A DNA stretch of 64,000 nt from Numida meleagris. Its lineage: Eukaryota; Chordata; Aves; Galliformes; Numididae. The notes below the pieces were generated by a model that worked only from the letters and a program-made list of their open reading frames with translations, was not told the DNA's origin and did no database searches. Where the stretch lies: assembly GCF_002078875.1 (NCBI RefSeq), contig NC_034411.1, positions 56,717,238-56,781,237 of the forward strand. The letters are read 5' to 3'. This document shows positions 9,751-23,300 of this stretch, piece after piece (the stretch's first letter is position 1; each line of letters opens with the position of its first letter). The position numbers and the translations under genes were made by a program.

Positions 9751-12700
9751 TTTTCCGTATAACCCCATTCAGCAAGCTGTATCTTAAAAACAGTTAAGTT
9801 CCTTGACCTAAAGTCATAATAGCCCTGCTAGAACCTTTCAGTACTGCCACTGCTTTTTTTTCTAACCTAGAGCAACTCATAGTCAAATTAAAAAACATGG
9901 TTTTTTTTCCTATACAACATTGTCTTTCAGCTCAGATTGTTCCTTCACTTGCTCTCCTTCTATATTTAGGGAATGCAGTCCTTTTCTTTCACTATTCTGG
10001 GCCATAAAAACCATTCCTTCTCAGTGTTTTACAAGACAGGACTCGTCCTATAGCCATTTCAGTCATCTGTGCCTGTTTTGTTTCAAATTCAGCTTGCTGG
10101 AAAAATTGTATGAGGTGCCAGAGGTAAAGTCTCCTACAATGCATCAGACTCATCTCCCAGCTGTCTTAAAAACATCATATTGGATACATTTTCTTCAGGA
10201 TTGGTTGCATTCATGTTTCATACTTATCCTACAACTGACTCTACAGTATACACTCCATCCTGTTTTCCAAGTGAACTCCCAGTTTTCAACGGAAAATGTG
10301 TAACTTCTGCCTCTTGACAATTCAAACATAGGACAGGGATCTAAATCACCTAATAGTGCAGAACCCGTGCAGCTGCTACGATTCTGTCTTGAGAATGTTC
10401 AGCTCTTCTTCTTTCATGGAGAAAAAGAATTACTCTAATAGAAATACAATGTGTTGCATGTTTGCATGACCTCACCCTCATCCTGTCTCTTTGGAAAGTA
10501 CCCTACACTTGACATGCATTCCAAATACACACTGCTTTGTAAATGTTTTTTATTCTTTATTCCCAGATCTTATTTTAAGCTACTAGTCCCTAAACGAGGG
10601 TCAAGACCTTACTTTTATTCACAAGCTTGGCAGTATAATTTGAAGTGGGGTCATGAACTCAGAAGTGGGTCTTGACGGACAGATGTTCTGAGATTCAAAA
10701 CCCCTTCTGACCTCTTTTAGCAGCATGAAAGATTCTAGCAGAGTGGAGCACATCACAAATGCAACAGAAGATGAAGTTCCACTTACCATCATTTGAGTAA
10801 TTCTGATGAACTCTGTAACACCCAACCTTAGCAGAATTCACACTGGTTGTTCTTAAGACATAAGTCTCATGTATTTACCCTGTGTGCAATTAGCAATACA
10901 ATCTTCTCTGTGTCAACACAGGATATTTCTAAGAAAGTGCAATGCAAGTAATATAGAAAAGATCCCAGTAATAGACAGCACTTTAGGAAGACTGAAGTTA
11001 TTTCTAAGCTGTGAAATTATTCTGACATGCGATAAAGTATTTCCAAGCTTCCACAGGGGTCACACACATGTGTTCAGTTATTCCTGTGAGCTTAAGTTGT
11101 TTGGTTTAATTACAGAACAGTTCATGCTAAGCTAGTGCTCTGGAAAGAATTCAAGGGCAAACATATCCATAGAAATGGGACAGAAGTAAAATAGATACAG
11201 ACTGAGTCCTAGTAACAAAAATATTAGTTAGGACCATGTTCTAGTACACTCATAAAATGAGGAAATGCCTTATTGTATTAGGATGGGTGTGAATCAGCAA
11301 GGAAATATGTGCCACAGAGTTTGTCCCACAGTTGTCTGGATAGTCACCCTTCTCCCTTGTGTATCCCAGTCTCAATCTCAGAGCAATGAAGGCATGAGAT
11401 TGGCCTTCTCTCACTTCAGAATGAGGCTGCAAGGCAAGAGGATGTATATCCAGATCCTGGAGTTAAGAAGCTTGCTGGAGTCCACCACTTTAGACAATGA
11501 GTCTATGTCTATGGTAGTAAATCAAACAGTGCCCAGGAGCAGTCCCAAGCACTGGAATGCTATACAGCTCCCCCATTATAGGGCTCCTAGATGTGCTTTT
11601 GGTCTGTGCCAGTGAGCACTCCCAAGAAACTCCAAAACGTGGTGTGGGAGGTCTGAACATTTCCAGGATCATTCCCAGCAAAAATTTGCATGCAAGTGCT
11701 CCTCTTTGCAGGAAGAAAGAGTTTATTAAAATAGCCATAAACTATTCCTGACAGTAAGCTGTTTTAAATTGCAAAGGTGGGGTTTGAAAAATTCCATTAC
11801 CTCTGGTAAAGCTATTTGTGATATAATGTGTTATTGTGATTAAGGTATTGAGACTATTACCATAGTAAGATAATAAAGAGGCCCTCTGAAATACTCTGAG
11901 CACGAAGCAAGAGCACAAACAGCTTTCAAACAGAAGGTGGCAAAAATATTCACTTTGTTCTTTTTGTTGTTGTATGAGACCTGCTCATAATATTGGCCCT
12001 GAATCCATCTGACTTCCCCAAAGCATGTAGTGCTCAACAGGAGGCAGCAGGAAGACAGAGCTAGATATGACGCTTGAGGAAGGTTATACTACGGAAAGGA
12101 TATGCCAGCCAAAACATAAACCCTGTGGTGGACCCTAATAAGAAAGTCTTCACCCCACTGACAAAAGAAGTCTTCACTGTATATGTTAACCTTTCCCTTC
12201 ATTCCGTCATTTCTTTTCTTTCTTTCCTGAAGAAGAGTAGCTGACACTCAGTCTCATGTTAATGCTACCTGCTTTCCCCTTTTGATGGGAACTTTTTTCT
12301 CCTCATGATCCACTGCTCATGAGGATCATGATCCACTCTCATTATCCACTTTTCTTTCTTTTGATGCTGCATTCTGCACTTCAGATTTACTCCTTTGTTC
12401 TCTCTTGGTAATCTCCCTGAGTTTTAAGTAGTTTCGTTACAATTCTCTATTATTCCAAGTTTGTCAAAGGAAATGAGTGTGCCTCCACAAGAGTAATACT
12501 AACCCTCTTTAAATGACTGTGCAAACGTCCACATCCAGGACGTAACAAAAATAAACCATCCTCTGCTCTGATATTCTCAGTTCAAGATCTATGACTCTGA
12601 GCCCAAATGCTTTATTTTGGTACCTGAACCACAAGCTGGCTGGCAGGACTGTGCATTAGCAGCCAGGCAGTCTTGGTCTGCTCTATTTAGGCAGCTCGAG

Positions 12701-13209
12701 ACACCTGGCACATTTGTCAGCATATTTTCCACTGTGTTCTAGCATGTATATTCAGCTGTAGGATAGCTGTTGAACATTCAGAGTGTCTACACTGCATCCA
12801 TTTGTATTTTTATCCAGGTTTTAGTAACATTCAGATACAAGTGTGCAGCATGTGCTGCCCCTTTACCACACTACAGTTTCAAATACTAGGGAAGAGAAGT
12901 CATCTCTGTATTTGTCTACTTATTATGAGAGCTCATTATGAGGAGAAAAACATACAAGCTCCTAACTTTTTAGGTTAGAATAAGCCAAAAAAGCCATTCT
13001 TAGATTAAATATTTTCACTTTACCATTCATCTTCTAAAGATAAAAAATCTGGCAATTATTTTCATACCCACTTGAGTACATAGGTCTTGTGCCTACAGTT
13101 ACATGTGTAGCTAGCCATATGGAGAGCTCAAACAGCTGTCTTAGCCTTTATGACTTGATTAAGCATATTAAAAACTTATTGCAAGAGTTGTCTCTAACTT
13201 AAAGACCTA
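9751..13209. other. Non-coding stretch, no gene seen
   Basis: Contains several open frames of 60-130 codons on both strands (for example 9920-10303 and 11265-11615) with no recognisable protein family and no CR1 content. There is a small nested palindrome and direct repeat at 12301-12337. Nothing else is supportable. Confidence 0.5.
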
Positions 13210-13470
13210 CTTAATTACCCATTGTCCTGGGTGGCCAGGTGAAAAAAAAAAACTTCTTCTGAAACCTATGGCTCCCTCCTCTTCTGGAGAGTGGTCCATA
13301 TTATCATTTACCAGGTAGAAAAACTGACCAATGACTATTCATGTCTTTGTCACGACTTCAGATGACGCAACTTAATAGTTTTGAGTGTGTTGCTTTCTGT
13401 CCAAGATGAATGAAATATTGGGGGTATAAAAAGGTCCTATAAAACAAAGGTGTAGCATTTAGTCCAGACT
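13210..13470 (+). promoter_or_regulatory. TATA-type promoter-like segment, possibly old LTR U3
   Basis: A CCAAT box (13328-13332), a TGACGCAA ATF/C-EBP-like site (13363-13370) and a strong TATAAAAA (13425-13432) lie in promoter order with plausible spacing, so a start near 13455-13465 would be expected on plus. The segment begins after a TGTCCTGG at 13223, which could be an LTR start. I could not find a matching 3' end or target duplication. Either an old LTR or a chance or host promoter is possible. Confidence 0.35.
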
Positions 13471-14084
13471 ATTTCATTGCTACAATTACAGCACAATGCC
13501 ACAATTAGATCAAGCCACCCAAGGAATACTTGTTCTTATCTTCCTTCAACCAAGATTTCCTTTCCTTCCCTTCCTTTCTTTCCAGGGCTGGAGCCAGCTA
13601 CCTTCTCAGCTGTGCCAGTGCAACTCTTCAGGGGGTTCCCCTGTAAACTCTGTCACTGAGATGATAAGGGTTGCTTTTGCCCTTTCTAATGTAGTTGCAT
13701 TTCTGCCCTGTATCATGAGGAAGGCAGCAGGCATGAGATTTTGTGTACCAGTTTTACTCTCAAAGATACTGAGCTGTACAAAGCCAAGGGCTAAACCCTA
13801 TCAGAAGATGCATGTGTCAGGCCCAGACTGGGAGTCCTCTCCTCATCGCTGATGTGGATATTACTCTCACTCAATAACAAGAGTTTGCAGTTCATCAGAC
13901 CACAAGCCCATATAATCTCCAATACTGTCTTCAAGTGAACACTTAAAGAAGATCATAAAAATAAAGCAAGAGTACATGGTGTTTCCCTTTACACTGTCAT
14001 AGCCCTTGAATATTTCCAGCTCAGATATATCTTGAAGCAGATAAGATTTCAATGTGTTCAGAAATTCTTGACAAATTCCCTTAA

Positions 14085-14500
14085 ATCATCCAGTCTCCTT
14101 TTGAACCTAGGTCAGGTTGTGCTGCTACAACTGTGTTATGAACTTTTTTCCCCTTCAAATCTGGTTCTTACTAGTATAATTTGATGTCCTGCAGTTTTCC
14201 CCTTGGAACAGATATTTAAATCACATCAACCACTGCTTACTCTTTCTCTGTGACTCATGAGTTTATAGACCTCTACTAGATCAGGATGAATCATCTCTTT
14301 CCCAGACTGAAAAATCTTAGTTTACTTCTCCATGACAAAATAAAAAAGCCATTCTTTATCTCCAGCCATCCTTATTGCTCTTCTCTGAACATTTCCCAGT
14401 TCAGTTACACCCCTTTTTATATGACAGGATGAGAAAGGCATGCAGCATTCAAGGTGTGGGCAAACAACCATGCAACACTGTTCCATGCTTTATTTCAACT
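14085..14500 (-). mobile_element. Ancient CR1/L3-like LINE relic
   Basis: The stretch near 14290-14470 (complement of a CR1-type 3' coding region: gctcttctctgaac, ttcccagttca, gcattcaaggtgtggg) resembles the conserved ancient amniote CR1/L3 consensus seen in minus orientation. It is far more diverged than the other CR1 copies here and carries many stops. Boundaries are approximate. Confidence 0.5.
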
Positions 14501-17500
14501 TCCTTTCCTTCTTAGCTGCACTGCATTTCCATCTCCTTAAAATGACGCTCAATGTTGTTTACTTCATCAGGCAGCTGAAGACAGGGACATGATGATATGC
14601 CTATACTACTACTCAAGGGTCAGAACTGTTTACTATGTGTTCAGGTACATTTTGTGTCACCATGTACCATCACTATCCTTTTTCTACCAAGGCCCCAGCA
14701 ATACCCAGTGCCAGTATTTTCATGAAGGGCTATGTCCTCCGGTTTCTCATCCTCTTTATCGGACTCTTTGTAGTCCCTTGGAGGCATGCATCCCACTCAG
14801 TTCTTAGCAGTCTAAATGACAGTTTTCTATTTCTCAGGTGACTGTGTCCTCTCATTTCCTTTTTAAATAAAGAATACACGTCACATCCACAATAGAACAA
14901 TTCACTTGAACCATGAGCTCTTCCATAACAATGGTCTTCAGTTTAAAAACTTATTCATAACCTTGTTAAGTGCTAGAACTTTTATTTCCTTAATGTTGAA
15001 AGGCCATATGTCTTTGTATGTCTCCAGGGTAAGAGAAGTATTCTCCACTCTATGATTCTCTCATACCATCTCATCTATCATTTTTCTGCTGAACATTAAA
15101 ACTCCGCCTTTTGGCTTCTCCCTCTAGCCTTGCACAGGGCATTGTAAACCTCTCAAATTACACAAGCATTGAAGCTTTATTCTCTTTTCAGGGTGCCTAG
15201 ACTTTGTCTCTCAGTTCTCTAACCTGCCCCTCTTATGCCTTTGATACCTACGTTGACTAGGATTCCAGAATCCTGCGTCACACATTTTGTGTGCCATCCC
15301 TCAAGAGATTTGTCACCTTTGCAGCTCTCTCCAGGCTGTTCTCAGCTTCTGGTCACATCTGCATCCCAGTGGCAAAACAGGGCCTCAGCTCTGCCCCACT
15401 CTGCACGGGCTTCCAAGCCTAGGTCTTCAGGATCCAAAACTTTAAACAATAGTTCCAAATGCTTGAGTCAGTGTGAGGAAATAGATTAAAAAAATCTGTT
15501 CTGCCATAAAAGCAAAGTTTAGCAATGCTCTTCTTTTCCTCTAGCCAGCCTGGTAGCCCCTTGAAGTCTCCATGCTGCTCGCAGAGCCCTCTGCAAGAGT
15601 AGCTAACCCAATTAGTCCCTTCCCTTTCAAAAATGGCTCTCAGCCTAAAGCAAAGAAACCTGGGGTGCTATGGCTACACATTGCCCAATTTCAACTGCAC
15701 TGAAATGAAAAATCATGTCAGGATACACACCCTTGAACCATGGCAGTTGCAAGTCATTGGACCCTATAGGAGCTGGAGCACAGGGAGACTCAAAACTGCT
15801 TGCTTCCTTTTAATTACTTGCAGTTATAATTTTGAGAGTATAAACTATGCAAGGCTAAACAATATCATCTCCCATGACTTATTGAAGTTGAATGGCATGC
15901 AATCTTGTTCTTTTGCCACGCTGTTTCACAGAGCTATCTCAGTCTGGTTAGTGAAAACGCACTTTAAGATGAAAAGCTTTTGGAAAGAGAACAGCACATT
16001 CTGAGCACATAACAAGTACTCTGAGAAAAGCTTTCTCTTACTTTTAAAGTTAAGCTCATTAGGGACTGTGCTCATGTTTTGTAAGTAGTGTTGCAACAGC
16101 AAAAAAGCTGGCTCCCCAGTTGGTGTAGGTGGAACAGACTCACCTTTACACATCTCTCACATACAGCTCCCCCAGACTGGATACTCTGTTCCTCTTACCT
16201 CCAAACCCACAGACAAATCTGCTGGTCCTGTGTTCCTCCACTCTGCCCAGGTGTACTGTGTTAGACTGATTGGCTGAGGATCACAGACTACTTTTACTCT
16301 TTCCTGTAGGAATGGTTGTCATTTGCTGGAGCAGTGGAGCAGCCTTTAGAAGCTCTTTGCAGCTGTGTTCTGCCATATACATCTGTACATGTCCTAATCT
16401 CTGCCTTTACTGCTCTCAAGTATTACAGAATTCTGGTTCATAAAAAGCAAAGCCACTGACATAAAGTTCTGACTGTATTAATTTCCTTCTTTCCGCACAT
16501 CAAAGTAAGAATTCTTATCTTTTCTTCAAGAACATTTAAAACTCTGCATCATAAATTACAATTTCACACTTTCCCCCCTGCAAGTCAATCACTCTCCATT
16601 CCCCCAAAAACTTCCTCTAAGTTTAGTCCTCAGCTTCTTGAGAATTCTCAAGTTTGCCACTACATCAAATCTTAGGGAAGAACAAGGAGATTAAAATATT
16701 TTAAGAATAAAACAACTTCTTAAGCATACCTGAAGCAGAATCGAATAATCCTTAACTCCTTTTGGAGGATTAAATTCAAGAGACCATCATGTAAAACAGG
16801 CAGTCACTCTGTCCCCCTGCCTTACCCCTTTTTTTTTCTCTTCCCCTTTTTTTCTTCTCTTTAGAGGTCTCATGCTCCAACACATCTGGGTAGATCCCAA
16901 CATGCAGCGATAATCTGCGTTCAAGGAGAAAGGATAATCCCAAGAATGAAAGCTGGAGTATTTTCTCCAGCAGTAGTACTTTCTGTGAGCTATTTTGTCT
17001 TGTTCTGCTACTTCCATGTAGAATAACAAAGGCAACACTGTTACAGTTTACATTATATTTGGACTTAATTATCAATGTGTTCTGCATTTTCCCGTTAAAC
17101 AGGAGACAGTTTTTTCCCCCTTTTTTAAATTTTTAACCTTTCTTTCAGAGGACTAGCTTTCACGTTGCACAAACTCAATCAGTTATGGTGTTTAAATTCA
17201 GAAAATTACTGATGAGTCAGTTTATTTTCTAGATCTATGTGTTCGAGCTGTATAACATTTCAAAACGCCTCCTCTGTGGGACCATTAGAATTTTTACAAG
17301 GCTGTGAAAAATAATGACAACAAATATGGCGTATATCTAGGGAAAAATACTGATTGTGGACTCAGAAAGGACATTGACTGTGATGTCATATATACTTAAA
17401 TTTTGCATTCCTGACAGAAAAATGTAAGGTGTCTTGGCTTGTTTTGACAGTGAAAATTTCTTTGCTTTTGTCCACTGCTGAGTACATATGTATGCATATA

Positions 17501-19859
17501 GAAATGTCCCTATAAGAAAGAAGGAAAAAAAGAAAACCAACCCTATTTGGTAGCGACAAAGTGGCAGTATCACATTCTGTGTGAGACAAAAATATTTTAC
17601 AGTAGCCAGATCAAAGAAAAGATTTCAGTAACAACTGACAGACTATTTCCCTCAGCTGGACTAACAGAAGGAAAACAAAATAGGAAGAGAAAAAGCCACA
17701 GAAACAGCAATAAAAGTAGAAGAGAAGCAGAAAGCAGCGAAAACAAGGCACATGTTTTATCAGATGGACATAGCAAGAAGCTGGCTGTCATGATAGTTCA
17801 TTCAGAGCCAGAGAACAAAAACTCAGCTCTGGGAACACTCTGCTTTGCTTTGATGCAGTCACTAGCATCCTACCTAAGAAGAGAAAAGACACTGTGCAAG
17901 TGCCACACCACTTTATGAGCACTTGACACAAGGCATTAATCATTTTTCCCCAGCAGAGGCAGCTTGCCAAGCATTGTTCTCTGTTCAGGGGGAGAATTCA
18001 ATGAGCACTGCCCCTACCTAATAGAGAGTGAAAGCTGGCCCAAGGTTTCACTTTGAAGGCATTTTGCTGAAGCTTTCCTGTCATAATGCATTCATTGCTA
18101 TAAGATTCAAAATCTTTAGCTCCTTAAACAGCAACATGGGGACACAGGTATGTGGGGTCACTCCATTGGCCCATGCAGCTCCTGTCCCCAACTGCCTCCA
18201 TTCACCACTGCTCTGGGAAAAGGTAGAAACCACCCAGACAACTACATAAAATTCTCGCAGCCTTCCTGGTCCTGCAGAGATCAGCGTGTGCCCCAAAGCA
18301 TGAGATTTGATTACTTTATTCCAGAACATAAAACTTCTAATGCTATTAGGAAGCCTACATGCTAATAGGCATTTTCTTGAAATACAGCTACCATGTCTAG
18401 CTCAGTAGCTCCCTATAGAACAGGCCATGTGCCTGGTATTTCCTTGTACTAATCAGCAGTCATTAATATCATCACGTAAGTCCTGTTCATAGCCAAATGT
18501 CCATTTGCAAGAGGCCACACAGTCTTAGTTTCAAACAGAAAAGAAAGGTTAGTCTTAGATTTAAGCCTAATGGGATAACTTGCACACAAGAAAGGCCTAT
18601 TTCTCCTCTTCCTGCAAGCAGCTGAACACACACAGCATTTGGGGAACACAAACCTGCCCTGTAGCAGGAACTACCTAAGAGGAAATGTGCCCCTGCCAGC
18701 TGAGTGAAGTGAGTCAGCAGCCTGACTATCGGCATTTCACCCAGAGGCTTATTCTCAGGCTCGTGGCACACCAGCTATTTTAGTCCAGGGCTTGAATTGA
18801 AAAATAGCCCTTTGAAATAGCCATGATTTGGAGAACCTTGAGTTTGAGGTATTCTGAGAGGAAAAAAAGAAAGAAATACAAAGCAATGTATTTTGCTGTG
18901 ATCCTTCCTAGTAATGCTGACAGGTAATCTGGGTTCCTACAGACAAACACTTTAATGTCATTTGATCTGCACTATAAACACAGATCTTTCTGAACAGTCT
19001 GGGAAAAGGTAATTTTTTTCTATAATCTCATCTATTGCATGTTATTCAGCTGTGAAGAGTTCTTAACTGTCCCCCAAAGAGACAACATGCTCTTCTTCAG
19101 AGCCACTGATACCCAGAGATTGGCTGGAAGTAAGGGCCAATTATCTGCAGCCCCTGGATATGACCTGACCAGATCTGACCACATAACATCACTGATGGAT
19201 TCTTACTGTCCTAAATAAAACCAGGATTTCATTCCAGGCCTCTGCAAAAGCTTCAGGTTCTGCAGCTCCTCCACAGTAGGATCTGGGGCTCTCAAAGCTT
19301 TGCTCTTGAATTACCCCTCAGGCATTTTCTTACCATAACGCTAGCAGCCTTTAGAGGCAGTATAATCATCTGGATTATACTGAATTGTTCTGGGCCGATT
19401 CACAGGCTACAAGCAGACTCCTTTCCTCCTCCATACAGGTCTTTAATAAAACCAATAATGCGCAGAAGTAATGCAGCGTTCTCCTCCTACGGGATTAAGG
19501 GGACATGCATACAGAGGTGGACACATGTGTAATGTTATCAGAACTGAAAATAAAAATAAACACTTCCCTCTTGGCTCGCTGAGTAGATGCTACAGAAGAG
19601 ATGAGAGAAGACAAGTGATGGTCTCTGCCATACCACCATATTCAACTGTGGCAATCTACCATTTGTAGTTGCAATGAACTGCAAGAAGGAGATCTGACAA
19701 AAGCCAAATTAGAAAAGTGTTTTATATCTACATAACAATCATTTTTTCCATGTGATAAGAGAAGACCACAGAGGATAAGTAGGGAAAAGATAGTAGTACT
19801 TTAAAGTAAGCATCTTACAAACATTCTGTGACTTGAATTCTCTGTTTCACACATAAAGT
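14501..19859. other. Non-coding stretch, no gene seen
   Basis: Mostly unique AT-rich sequence. It contains a pyrimidine-rich block at 16815-16863. Open frames at 15235-15489, 15633-16004 and 17547-17918 show no known domain. No mobile-element signature was recognised. Confidence 0.5.
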
Positions 19860-20370
19860 GAGCCAACTGATTGTTAAAAGCATGTTTATTGAGGATTAAC
19901 ATTCATATACAGGATGAATGCTTCCTAAGCCTTGGCATATCTGTTTTTAATGATCTTCTGGCATGCAATTAGCCAAGAATAATGAACCTTTAAAATCTAC
20001 ATTAAATGTGTATTGGAGACATTTGTTACAAGTTGTCGCTGAGTATTTCTTTGCAATGGCATCAACATTGATGATCAGCATATAGAAATAATCACAGGCT
20101 CTTCCATTTATCATTTCTCACTGAGGAAAGCCTGGCTGAAGTAATTATCTCATCTAGATTAATGCCCTCTGTTTCTCAGAAGCTGAAAATGGCTTCCTTC
20201 CCACATTTGCATTCATTAAAACTCATGAGCGTTGTTTCCTGTTAATGCCAGCATTCTAATGACTTCTTAAAGTTAGCAACATTAAGGTTTGAGAAGAAAA
20301 GCATTTATTAAAATAGCGCCGTTCTGATAAGTTTTCTTATCTAATAATAACAGCTCACTGAAAACTCTGC
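19860..20370. promoter_or_regulatory. Possible conserved enhancer-like stretch
   Basis: A dense set of homeodomain-type cores (CAATTAG, GATTAAT, CATTAA, CTAATGA) together with an inverted pair of GATA sites (TGATAAG and CTTATCT at about 20325-20342). It has no low-complexity or repeat content and no coding potential. This resembles the texture of vertebrate conserved non-coding elements, but AT-rich DNA produces such cores by chance. Conservation cannot be judged from one sequence. Confidence 0.25.
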
Positions 20371-23300
20371 ATAGGTAGGTAGGAAACTGTTCTAACTTTG
20401 AAGCTGTCACCACTACAGAGGAGTTTACGGTTGTTCTGCACTAGCAAAACCAAGCATTATTTTCTTTAAGGCAAGCAAGTGAAGAATGAGTTACCCATCT
20501 GAAATATTACCTGTGCTGCCAGTAGGTATTGCCTTGCTTGGGTCAAGCTGTGGGGAGCTTTTGTTGGTTCTGTTCTGCTGCTCACACTGTGCCCATGCTG
20601 ATCACCCCAGCACTGACCTCAGTTCCTAGGTCACAGGGACGCCTGTCCCAAGGTAGCACCACACTCACATTGTACTATACCATACTGATCCTCACTTGAA
20701 AAGTAAAGTGACTTGAAAAGTACTGTGATCACAGTGCCTGGGAACATCTGGCTATTTGCAAAAGCCCACTGTCTTAACTCTGGTGGGCCCAGGATCGCTT
20801 GCTGATGCATTTGGATAGGTACTTGACAAGAAGAAATAATAGAATTGTTTAAGTGAAAATAACTGATTCTTATTCCCCTATATTTCTAAGTTACATCTCC
20901 AGAGGAATTCTTTGTGTCAAGAAATACTAGAGGCGTGTCAGTGAATACTAAGTGTTAATAGTTACTGTATTTGTCTGTGCTAACTGGTGTTTTTTTTTTC
21001 CTTTTTAAGAGGGTGCAGCTGTCTGCTTCCTGAGAAACAATAAGGCCTTGAATTACTCAACAGGAAACTCTTATTTTTAAGAATTATTATTATTACAACC
21101 ATTCCTTTACGCACACATTCTTCTGGAAAAACTAAAAAAAGAGGAGCAGTTTCTCCCAACAAGGTTGCAAGGATCTGTTCCTTACAAACAAATCCTTTTT
21201 GGTAGTTCCACTGCACTTGTCTTTGCACCCAGAATGAGCTTCCTCATGATGAGGACAAATAAGGAAAAGCAAGTCATCTTGCCATGTATCTTAATGACCC
21301 CTTTCAGATCCCTTAGTTTAAACAACAGTGTGCTCCCTATTAACAGCAAATAGCTAGGAACTTTATGATTCAAATTTGTGTAAATTTGTGTGATAGAAAT
21401 AGTACTATTTCCACTTGGCAATTGAAAAATTAAAGCACAGAAATGAAGGTGAATGCAGTCTGTCGTGGCTCTGTGGCTGAGAGATGTTTGCAGGATAATG
21501 CGGAAAGTGACAAGAGATTTTAATCCAGATTTCTTAAATGTGTGGTTATCATCCTGAGCATCCTCCTGCCTTTCTCCTCTCATCAGTAATATCACCAGAG
21601 TGATCACTACCAAGCATCAAGCATGTGTTTGGAGAGGAAGTGGGAAGATGTTTTAGAAAGCAAGCAAGCCTTGTATAGTTCAGCTGGCATCTACAATTGG
21701 AAAATGAGCTTTGTTTTATGTTCGGGGTGCAATTAAAATACTACTTGTTGTGGACATAGGGAAAATGTGAAGAACTGGGACAAGCTGGGGAATAAAATAA
21801 CCAAATGGCTAACACCACTAAGCCTTGAATACCCTGAAAACTGCTTTCTCTAGAAAAAAGGCTGAGGAAGTGTGAGGACTTTTCCACTGCTGTTCTCTCC
21901 TCTTCCTGTGATCAAAAATGAGGCTTCTCCTTGCCTTTGTCTTTGTCTCATGACTTGAGACAGAAACCCTCCCCAAGTAAGTAGTACCGTGGTTGACCTT
22001 CAGAACATAACTTCTTCTGAAGAAAAAAAAATCCACATGCTAATTTCATAACACAACATTGTTGTGGAGAAACATACTGAGATTGGAAACTGTGCTTATG
22101 AAGTAGCCTTGCATTCCTGTGCATCTCTGGCATGCCATAACCCTACCCAGCCCCCTGCCTCCAGTAGAACAATGCATTTTTATAGAAAAGGCCCTTAGGT
22201 ATGACTGCAATTGGGTTGTTTTGAAGTGACCTTAGACATGGGCCACATCCATTCACAAGGCAAGGAGAGACAGTCCTTATCTCTTCAAGAGAGAAGCAAA
22301 TCATGTGGGAAGGCAAAAGCATACACTTATCACTGACAAATATACAATTAAAAGTAAATCTTTTGTAAAACTGAACTTCTTTTCAGTAGTGGAATGAAAC
22401 TGTGAGATAAGGCTGAGAAAAGCTGTCTTCTGAAACTTATCAGGAAGTGTGTGGTTTTTTGTTTTTTGTTTGTTCTGTCACACACAGAAGACCTTGCCAG
22501 AACAGCGAGAATCCAAGAGAACTTAGTGTCCCCATTCGGGCTGAAAATGGCCATGATAAACAACTGGAGGGTGCTGATAGCATATTGCACTACATGCATT
22601 CTCGACAATATCCTTGCATTGCTCATTTTAAAAGAAGAAAAACATTTCCTGCCTGGATAAATAACAGAAGAGGGCAAATGTTCTGGAGTGACCTGAGACA
22701 AAGGCAGGGTTTTGTTTTGTTTTGTTTTCTTTTAATGAGACTCAGAGAATAATAATGGTTCAGGATACCAGCAAACAGCCCAGTTGGGCTTTTGCCCTTA
22801 TTCTCAGAAGGAAGAAAAACAACCTTCCCAGGCTCCTGACATTTTTTCCCTATATCTATCTTCCACCTCACCCAGGAAGGCCTGCTAATACTTGGAGGGT
22901 GATATTGCGCATGCTAGAATTTGGTATCATAAGGCCTTCCAGTCTTAAGATTTCTTCTTTATGTTGAGTCACACAGTTGTCTTTTCTCAAGATGTTTCTC
23001 CATTGTGTAACTGTAGGTTAATAGCAATACTAATGATTGTAGTAGCCATGCATACAGCTGATCTCTTCACCGACACTGAAAAAGTAAAAGTAGATCCTAC
23101 ATTCAGAAACTTCTATTCCAGTACTTCTTAAGTATTTCACATAAGAATCAACTTGGTATTTGAAAATGCAGTATTAATTTAATTAAAGTACTCTAAAATA
23201 TCTTGAGTAACATGTTAACTCATCAAAGTCAGAACCAGAGAAAGGCAAGATCTGAAGAATCTTCTTGCTGGATCTTCCTGCCAGAAGCAAGAGTCCTGGT

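Noticed and set aside
11265..11750. Overlapping open frames on both strands
   Set aside because: No known domain, no codon pattern advantage in one frame, and no convincing splice sites.
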